A DNA stretch of 11,161 nucleotides from Deferribacterales bacterium UBA4806 (GTDB lineage Bacteria > Chrysiogenota > Deferribacteres > Deferribacterales > UBA228). Below, piece after piece: positions 6,068 through 11,161 of the stretch (position 1 is its first letter; each line of letters begins with the position of its first letter). The notes under the pieces are model-generated. The model had not been told where the DNA came from. It did not search any database and saw only the letters and a program-made list of their open reading frames with translations. A program made the position numbers and the translations under genes. The DNA is taken from the NCBI GenBank assembly GCA_002402635.1, contig DHGE01000038.1, forward strand, positions 1 to 11,161, given 5' to 3'.

Positions 6068-7282
6068 TTGGCTAGATTTACAGAAGATAAAATTAAACAA
6101 TTTTTAAAAGAAGATGGCTTCCCAGTAAATGATTTTTACGTGGCAAAATCTATTAATCAAGTTAAGGAATATGTCAATAATTTGGATTTTCCTATTGTTT
6201 TAAAAGCCTTGGTGCCTCTTGGCAAAAAAGGAAAAGCTGGAGGTGTTCTCTTTGCTAATAATCTCAAGGAGGCAATAAAGAATGCTGAAAATTTGTTTAC
6301 AATGGATATAAGAAATTATCCTGTAAAAAAAATACTCATGGAAAAAAAAGTGGATATATCAAAGGAATTATATCTTTCATTTACCTATGATAGAATAAGA
6401 GAAGCACCAATATTAATGGTAAGTTCTAAAGGTGGTATTAATATAGAGGAAATAGGTGATATTTATGAATATCCTATTGATACTATTTTAGGGCTAAATC
6501 CCTTTGAATGCAGAACAGCGTGGATAAAAACTGGTGTTACAGGAAAATTACTAACAACCTTGGGAGAATTAACAAGTAAGTTCTATGATTTTTTTGTCAA
6601 ATATGATGCATATTTGTTAGAAATAAATCCATTAGCAATAACTACAGATAATGAATTAAAAATTATTGGAACCCTTATGGGCGTTGATGATGCAGCTTCA
6701 TTTAGGCAGAAAAAGATATTAAATATGGACCAAATTGGCACAGAAAGATACTGGAAACCTTTAACAGAAAGGGAAAGGAAAGCAATTGAAGTAAATGAGG
6801 CAGATCCATACAGAGGTACAGCAAGATATACTGAAATGCCAAGTGGTGATATTGGTTTTATGTGCGGTGGCGGTGGTGCAAGTTTACTCTTATTTGATGA
6901 GCTTCTTGCAGCAGGAGGCAAACCTGCTAATTATTCAGAATTTGGAGGCAATCCCACGGCAGAAAAGGTTTATGGACTTTGCAAGGTGATTTTATCAAAA
7001 CCTGGAGTAAAGGGTTTATTTGTTGCTCAAAATATAACAAACAATACACAAGTTGATTTAGTAGCTGAAGGTGTGGTTAGAGCTATTGAAGAATTAGGTA
7101 TTAATCCTGATAATTTTCCTATAATTGTAAGAGAGGCAGGAGTAAATGAGGAAAGAGCGAAAATTATTTTTGATAAATATAATATAGAATACTATAGCGA
7201 TGAAATAACGTTGACTGAAGCAGCAGAAAAAATGGTAGAAAAGATGAAGAGGTTTTACAAGTATGGCAATACTACTGAATAA
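6068..7282 (+). CDS. Divergent succinyl-CoA-synthetase-beta-like subunit (ATP-grasp CoA ligase)
   Basis: The 404-residue protein has the architecture of the beta subunit of ATP-dependent carboxylate-CoA ligases (SucC, malate thiokinase MtkA, citryl-CoA synthetase group): an N-terminal ATP-grasp domain with Lys46 and GKKGKAGGV (52-60), KELYLSFTYDR, SSKGGINIEE, LLEINPLAIT (183-192), then a C-terminal CoA-ligase domain. It starts at TTG 6068 with GAGGA at 6059-6063; the next Met is residue 79, far inside. Two departures from SucC stand out. The position matching E. coli Mg ligand Asp213 is Gly201 (IIGTLMGVDD). The FGGIVRCD phosphate-loop segment is replaced by QNITNNTQVD, one residue longer. Asn187 of EINP is kept, and GGGGASLLLFDE and EFGGNPTAEKV match family blocks. 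It overlaps the alpha-like gene by 20 bases, so the two should form one enzyme. Its acid substrate is probably not succinate, given the lyase next door, but this is inference. Confidence 0.85.
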   Translation: MARFTEDKIKQFLKEDGFPVNDFYVAKSINQVKEYVNNLDFPIVLKALVPLGKKGKAGGVLFANNLKEAIKNAENLFTMDIRNYPVKKILMEKKVDISKELYLSFTYDRIREAPILMVSSKGGINIEEIGDIYEYPIDTILGLNPFECRTAWIKTGVTGKLLTTLGELTSKFYDFFVKYDAYLLEINPLAITTDNELKIIGTLMGVDDAASFRQKKILNMDQIGTERYWKPLTERERKAIEVNEADPYRGTARYTEMPSGDIGFMCGGGGASLLLFDELLAAGGKPANYSEFGGNPTAEKVYGLCKVILSKPGVKGLFVAQNITNNTQVDLVAEGVVRAIEELGINPDNFPIIVREAGVNEERAKIIFDKYNIEYYSDEITLTEAAEKMVEKMKRFYKYGNTTE

Positions 7283-8165
7283 AGATACAAAGATTGTAAT
7301 TCAGGGAATAACTGGCCGAGAAGCTTCTATGGTTACTAGGCACACACTGTGTTATGGAACTCCAATACTTGCGGGAGTGACTCCTGGCAAAGGAGGAGAG
7401 CTAGTAGAAGGAGTATTAGTTTATGATTCACTGCAATGCGCATTAAATGATAATCCATCAATAAATACTTCTGCTATTTATGTTCCACCTGCTTTTGTTT
7501 ATGATGCTGTTTTGGAGGCTATTTATAATAAAATAAAATTAATTTTTATTGCAACAGAAAATGTCCCTCAAAAAGATGCTATAAAATTCTTAATATTGGC
7601 AAGAAAAAATAGTGTGAAAATTGTGGGGCCTAACTCTGTTGGTATAATAAGCCCAAAGTATAAGATGAAAATAGGGGCTATTGGTGGGGACAAAGTTGAA
7701 AGATGTTTTGTTAAAGGCCCTGTTGGCGTAATTTCAAGAAGTGGTGGAATGACTGCTGAAATTTCTTTTATGGTAAAAAAGGCAGGTTTTGGTATAAGCA
7801 CAGCAGTTAGTATTGGCGGGGATCCCTTTATTGGTTTAAAACCTTTAGACTTACTAAAACTCTTCGAAGAAGATATTGAAACAAAGGCAGTTGTTATGTT
7901 TTCTGAGCCTGGTACAAACTTTGAAGAAGAAGTTGCTCAATTTCTATATGAAAAAAAATTTACAAAACCTCTTATATGTTTCATTGCTGGTAAATTTACA
8001 GAAAACCTACCAGAAGATACTGTTTTTGGTCATGCTGGTGCAATGATATCAAAAGGCATAGGGAAGCCTTCTTCAAAAATTAATATTTTAAGAGAATCTG
8101 GTGCTGAAGTTGCAAATAAGTTTGATGATATAATTATAATATTGAAAAGACTTTTAGGAAATTAG
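7263..8165 (+). CDS. Succinyl-CoA-synthetase-alpha-like subunit with the phosphohistidine site
   Basis: This 300-residue partner of the preceding gene carries the CoA-binding Rossmann domain and the histidine phosphorylated during catalysis. Motifs are IVIQGITGREA (11-21), GVTPGKGG (38-45), IYVPPAF (72-78), VGPNSVG (121-127, where E. coli SucD has GPNCPG), GVISRSGGMTAE, IGGDPFIG, FSEPG with Glu205 (the residue that steadies the phosphohistidine in SucD) and FGHAGAMI with the catalytic His247. All catalytic residues of the alpha subunit are kept, which argues that the ligase is active despite changes in the beta-like subunit. The ATG at 7263 has AAGAGG at 7247-7252 and overlaps the beta-like gene. 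The stop adjoins the MmgE/PrpD start. Malate-, citramalate- or other dicarboxylate-CoA ligase activity would fit. Confidence 0.88.
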   Translation: MAILLNKDTKIVIQGITGREASMVTRHTLCYGTPILAGVTPGKGGELVEGVLVYDSLQCALNDNPSINTSAIYVPPAFVYDAVLEAIYNKIKLIFIATENVPQKDAIKFLILARKNSVKIVGPNSVGIISPKYKMKIGAIGGDKVERCFVKGPVGVISRSGGMTAEISFMVKKAGFGISTAVSIGGDPFIGLKPLDLLKLFEEDIETKAVVMFSEPGTNFEEEVAQFLYEKKFTKPLICFIAGKFTENLPEDTVFGHAGAMISKGIGKPSSKINILRESGAEVANKFDDIIIILKRLLGN

Positions 8166-8167
8166 TG

Positions 8168-9532
8168 ATGACTGGAAAAAGCTTAACAGAAATTTTGGGC
8201 ACTTTCATTATAGAAACAAAATATGAGAACCTCACAGAAGAAATAAAAGATATTACAAAATTAAGTATCCTTGATTTTCTGGGCTCTACTATTGCAGGTT
8301 CAAAAACTAAAGCAGGAAAGATATTTTTGAAATTTATTGAGGATTTAGGAGGAAAAGCTGAGTCATCAATAATTGGAAATGGAAAGAAAACTTCTGTAAT
8401 AAATGCAGCTTTTGCTAATGGTGGGTGCTGTCATATATTGGAACTTGATGATATACATAAAGCATCAACAGTTCATGCTGCTGCACCTATTATTCCTGCG
8501 GCGTTAGCTCTAACTGAAAAATTAAATCTTGGTGGTAAAGAATTAATTGAGGCTGTGGTAGTTGGTTATGAAGTTGCAATCAGAATAGGCGAAGCAGTCA
8601 ATCCATCACATTATTATTACTGGCATAACACTGCTACCTGTGGAACTTTTGGTGCAGCAGCTGCTGCAGGTAAATTGCTTGGCTTAAATCGCGATGAATT
8701 AGTTTATGCATTAGGCAATGCTGGTTCAATAGCAGCTGGTTTATGGGAATTTTTAAGAGACGGTGCCATGACAAAGCATTTACATCCTGCAAACGCTGCA
8801 AAAAATGGTGTAACAGTAGCACTCTTAGCAAAAGATGGATTTACAGGTCCAAAATATATTTTAGAAGGAAAAAAAGGTTTTTTTAATGCAATGGCAAAGG
8901 ATGCTAATGTTAATAAAATAACATTAAATTTGGGCCACAATTATAAAATAATGGAAAACTGTTTTAAGCTATATCCATCATGCAGACATACTCATCCGGC
9001 AATTGATGCTGTTTTAAGTTTAAAAGATAAATATAAAATAAAATATAGTGAAGTAAAAAAAATAAAAGTGTACACATATACAGCAGCTTTAGAAATAACT
9101 AACCATTTTAATCCCAAAAGCCCCTATGAAGCAAAATTTAGTTTACCCTATTGTGTTGCCATTTCTTTAATATTTGGTAAGCCACAATTATCACATTTCG
9201 ATAAACAATTAATTTTTGATGAAAGAATAAAAAATCTGATTGATAGAGTAGAATTAAACACCTCAGAGGATATTAATAGATTATATCCTCAGAGGTGGCC
9301 AGCTAAAGTTGTAATTGAGGGAGCTTTAGATAGATTTGAAGAATATGTTGAATACCCAAAAGGTGATTTTGAAAATCCTGCAAGTGATGAAATGTTAATA
9401 GAAAAATTTGAAGAGCTTGTTGTACCTTTTTTAGGTGAAAATAAATGTAAAAAAATAGTTGATATTGTGCTAAATATTGATCAACAGAAGAATTTATTAA
9501 AATTTAGTAAATTATTTTTAAACCAGAATTAA
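8168..9532 (+). CDS. MmgE/PrpD-family protein (2-methylcitrate dehydratase / cis-aconitate decarboxylase superfamily)
   Basis: Family members dehydrate, isomerise or decarboxylate branched tricarboxylic or related acids (PrpD, MmgE, the itaconate-forming IRG1/CAD). I chose ATG 8168, 8 bases after AGGA; GTG 8165 is one codon upstream. The 454 residues show an all-helical N-terminal domain with LDFLGSTIAGS, HILELDDIHKASTVHAAAP (89-107, including His103), GYEVAIRIGEA, WHNTATCGTFGAAAAAGKLLG (from 152, with His153), MTKHLHPANAA (201-211, with Lys203) and YPSCRHTHPAID (259-270). These correspond to the active-site blocks of the superfamily, so it should be active. The ELDD-x-H version is the form common in uncharacterised bacterial paralogues rather than classical PrpD. 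No methylcitrate synthase (PrpC) or methylisocitrate lyase (PrpB) gene is present, so an ordinary methylcitrate cycle is not supported here. A strong inverted repeat lies inside the gene at 9259-9297. Confidence 0.88.
   Translation: MTGKSLTEILGTFIIETKYENLTEEIKDITKLSILDFLGSTIAGSKTKAGKIFLKFIEDLGGKAESSIIGNGKKTSVINAAFANGGCCHILELDDIHKASTVHAAAPIIPAALALTEKLNLGGKELIEAVVVGYEVAIRIGEAVNPSHYYYWHNTATCGTFGAAAAAGKLLGLNRDELVYALGNAGSIAAGLWEFLRDGAMTKHLHPANAAKNGVTVALLAKDGFTGPKYILEGKKGFFNAMAKDANVNKITLNLGHNYKIMENCFKLYPSCRHTHPAIDAVLSLKDKYKIKYSEVKKIKVYTYTAALEITNHFNPKSPYEAKFSLPYCVAISLIFGKPQLSHFDKQLIFDERIKNLIDRVELNTSEDINRLYPQRWPAKVVIEGALDRFEEYVEYPKGDFENPASDEMLIEKFEELVVPFLGENKCKKIVDIVLNIDQQKNLLKFSKLFLNQN
9259..9297 (+). 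repeat. Long GC-richer hairpin inside the MmgE/PrpD gene
   Basis: Arms CACCTCAGAGGATAT (9259-9273) and ATATCCTCAGAGGTG (9283-9297) pair in 14 of 15 positions, with a single A-A mismatch at 9265/9291 and a 9-base loop. Both arms also contain the direct repeat CCTCAGAGG. The stem is in coding sequence about 235 bases before the gene's end and no T-run follows. A role in mRNA processing or stability is possible; so is chance. Confidence 0.6.
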
Positions 9533-9547
9533 ATAAAAGGTGAATAA

Positions 9548-10711
9548 ATGGAAGCATTAGAAGGATTAAAAGTATTAGATTTGAGTAGGCTTTTGCCTTT
9601 TGAATACTGCACTATGATCTTAGGAGATATGGGAGCAAATATACTAAAAATTGAAGAACCAGAGCATGGAGATTATATGAGAGAACTACCACCTGCCTAT
9701 AAAAAAGAGAATGTTCTTTTTTTGCTTCTAAATAGAAATAAAAAAAGTATGACTTTAAATTTAAAAGAAGAGAAGGGTAAGGAAATTTTTTTGAATTTAG
9801 TAAAAGATTATGATGTGTTGTTTGAAAGCTTTAGACCAGGAGTTATGAAAAAATTAGGACTTGATTATGAAGTTGTAAAAAAGATAAACCCAGAAATAAT
9901 ATATTGTGCTGCCACAGGTTATGGTCAATATGGAGTATATAGCCAGAAACCTGGGCATGATATAAATTATATAAGCATTGCAGGTATACTTGGGAAAACT
10001 GGTTTAAACGAGCCAGTTATACCAGGAATTCCAGTTGCAGATATGACAATTGGAGTTTATGCGGCGCTCTCTATTTTAGCCGCACTAATTGCACGCACTA
10101 AAACAGGAGAAGGTCAATTTATAGACATTTCTATGACTGACTGTATGTTATCATATAATATTTTAAACATTGGATATCATCTATCAAAAGATATAAATGA
10201 GAAAATGGAAATAAGAGGAGAAGCTCCCTATTACAATGTATATAAAACTAAAGATGGTAAGTATATTTCAATAGGTAACATTGAATACAAATTCTGGGAA
10301 GCCTTCTGTAAGGGAATTAAACGGGATGATTTAATGGAACAACATGGTCTGAAAAAGAATAAAGAAGAAAAAGAAAGATTAAAAAAGGAGTTAGAAAAGA
10401 TATTTAAAGAAAAGAATAGAGACGAGTGGATTGAAATTTTTGATGGAATAAATACGTGTGTAACACCTGTTAACACTATTGAAGAAGTTTTTGATGAGAA
10501 AGTTTTTAATGAAAGAGATATGTTTTGTGAAATTGAGCACCCTGTTGAAGGAAAAATTAAGCAAGTAGCACTGCCTATTAAATTATCTAAAACGCCTTCA
10601 AAGATTAAAACACCACCACCTTTACTTGGTGAACACACTGAAGATATCTTAAAATCCCTTGGCTACTCTGAAGAAAAAATAATAGATTTTAAAAAGTTAA
10701 AAATTATATAA
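9548..10711 (+). CDS. CaiB/BaiF-fold protein, likely alpha-methylacyl-CoA racemase type
   Basis: The 387 residues have the family III CoA-transferase fold, which includes CoA transferases and alpha-methylacyl-CoA racemase (AMACR). The N-terminal VLDLSRLLPFEYCTMILGDMGANILKIEEP block carries the RLLP form seen in racemases. Residues matching the catalytic set of the M. tuberculosis racemase (Arg91, His126, Asp156, Glu241) are Arg96 in FRPGV, His137 in PGHDINY, Asp165 in VADMTIGV and Glu246 in IGNIEYKFW, with similar spacing. Transferases keep the Asp but normally not the GHDINY His and this Glu. I therefore favour epimerisation at the carbon next to the thioester. Start ATG 9548 has AAAGGTG 6 bases upstream and follows the MmgE/PrpD stop by 15 bases. 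In context it could set the 2-methyl stereochemistry of a branched acyl-CoA before or after the lyase. A CoA transferase remains the alternative. Confidence 0.85.
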   Translation: MEALEGLKVLDLSRLLPFEYCTMILGDMGANILKIEEPEHGDYMRELPPAYKKENVLFLLLNRNKKSMTLNLKEEKGKEIFLNLVKDYDVLFESFRPGVMKKLGLDYEVVKKINPEIIYCAATGYGQYGVYSQKPGHDINYISIAGILGKTGLNEPVIPGIPVADMTIGVYAALSILAALIARTKTGEGQFIDISMTDCMLSYNILNIGYHLSKDINEKMEIRGEAPYYNVYKTKDGKYISIGNIEYKFWEAFCKGIKRDDLMEQHGLKKNKEEKERLKKELEKIFKEKNRDEWIEIFDGINTCVTPVNTIEEVFDEKVFNERDMFCEIEHPVEGKIKQVALPIKLSKTPSKIKTPPPLLGEHTEDILKSLGYSEEKIIDFKKLKII

Positions 10712-10721
10712 TTATAGTGAT

Positions 10722-11161
10722 ATGGTAACAGTTATAATAATATTATTATTCATACTATTTATTGTGTTATTCTTTTTATGGCTGTTTGGTGAACGTGGCC
10801 ACATTATTCTTCCGTCTACTAAAGAGGTTGTAAAGACTTTAAGATCTAATAAGTTATTTAACTTAAACTCTATACATGGATACATATATGGAAGGTGGAC
10901 TAAAGAATATATTAATTTTGCCATTAATTACCTTTTAAAGAGTAAAAAAATAGGTAAAAAAACGAAATGGTCTGACAGCTACCATGGAAAAATAATTACA
11001 ACTGACCATGCTAAAAAAATTATTATGCTTGAAGAAAGCATATCTTTTAAAAATCTTGAAAAAGTTATTCCTTATCCATTTGCACGAGACCTTATATTAA
11101 ATGTTCCCCTTGATATTGCTTTATATGAATGTAGTTGCAGGCTCGCACGAAAAAATCCTTG
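10722..11161 (+). CDS. Membrane-anchored Cys-motif protein, probably iron-sulphur (partial)
   Basis: The reading frame is open from ATG 10722 to the right edge, giving 146 full codons, so the gene is cut. It starts 10 bases after the racemase-like gene, without an obvious ribosome binding site. Residues 3-22 form a strongly hydrophobic helix (VIIILLFILFIVLFFLW), followed by Arg/Lys-rich sequence; there is no clear cleavage site, so an N-terminal anchor with a cytoplasmic body is likely. The visible end reads PYPFARDLILNVPLDIALYECSCR with Cys137 and Cys139. This resembles, from memory, an uncharacterised bacterial family with a C-x-C-R then further Cys that is annotated as 4Fe-4S-binding. The remaining cysteines would lie beyond the window. 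The function is unknown. Whether it belongs to the CoA operon or begins a new unit is unclear. Confidence 0.7.
   Translation, partial: MVTVIIILLFILFIVLFFLWLFGERGHIILPSTKEVVKTLRSNKLFNLNSIHGYIYGRWTKEYINFAINYLLKSKKIGKKTKWSDSYHGKIITTDHAKKIIMLEESISFKNLEKVIPYPFARDLILNVPLDIALYECSCRLARKNP

Noticed and set aside
6068..8165. Housekeeping succinyl-CoA synthetase sucCD of the TCA cycle
   Set aside because: The beta-like subunit departs from SucC at the Mg-ligand and phosphate-loop positions and the genes sit with a lyase, a PrpD-like protein and a racemase, so a different acid substrate is more likely.
8168..9532. PrpD of a methylcitrate cycle
   Set aside because: No methylcitrate synthase or methylisocitrate lyase gene is present, and the ELDD-x-H active-site form is that of unassigned paralogues; kept as a family-level call only.
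10231..10638. 135-codon open frame on the - strand opposite the racemase-like gene
   Set aside because: Mirror of conserved + strand coding; Ser/Leu/Phe-rich product with no known motif.
10712..10924. 70-codon open frame on the - strand near the right end
   Set aside because: Overlaps the partial + strand membrane protein, which has a credible transmembrane start and Cys motif; the antisense product has none.

Overview
The window is an AT-rich (by eye about 30% GC), gene-dense bacterial segment. Every recognisable gene lies on the + strand, and gaps are short or replaced by overlaps. Gene content suggests an anaerobic or microaerophilic bacterium: a class 1B dihydroorotate dehydrogenase with its NAD-linked PyrK subunit, an iron-sulphur old-yellow-enzyme relative, ATP-dependent CoA ligases, and a membrane-anchored Cys-rich protein. 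An exported DPP5-type peptidase fits a cell with a periplasm. A low-GC group such as Deferribacterota is possible, but this is a weak inference; nothing here fixes the taxon.

Region 1 (1-1899) is the tail of a pyrimidine operon: the 3' end of carB, then pyrK and pyrD, with stop/start overlaps of 1 and 22 bases. Region 2 (1909-3015) is an old-yellow-enzyme (OYE) family TIM-barrel flavoprotein placed 9 bases after pyrD. It keeps the iron-sulphur cysteines of the 2,4-dienoyl-CoA reductase group but lacks that group's C-terminal flavin/NAD(P)H domains.

Region 3 (3016-5192) starts with the only sizeable non-coding gap (about 150 bases). The gap holds a possible promoter and three imperfect 15-base tandem repeats running into the ribosome binding site. 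It precedes an exported S9-family serine peptidase of the dipeptidyl-peptidase-5 type with a complete catalytic triad.

Region 4 (5222-10711) is the most interesting part: five tightly packed genes that look like one CoA-dependent organic-acid pathway. They encode a CitE-like acyl-CoA lyase, a divergent two-subunit ATP-dependent CoA ligase (SucC-like and SucD-like), an MmgE/PrpD-family dehydratase, isomerase or decarboxylase, and a family III CoA-transferase-fold protein with the residues of an alpha-methylacyl-CoA racemase. A model that fits is: a branched di- or tricarboxylic acid is rearranged by the MmgE/PrpD protein, activated to its CoA thioester by the ligase, set to the right stereochemistry by the racemase, and split by the CitE-like lyase into a 2-oxoacid and a short acyl-CoA. 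The substrate cannot be read from the sequence. An extended -10 promoter and a perfect palindrome at the end of the peptidase gene may control this operon.

Region 5 (10722-11161) is the 5' part of a membrane-anchored protein with a C-x-C-R motif, cut by the window end. I saw no tRNA, rRNA, CRISPR array, insertion sequence or phage gene.
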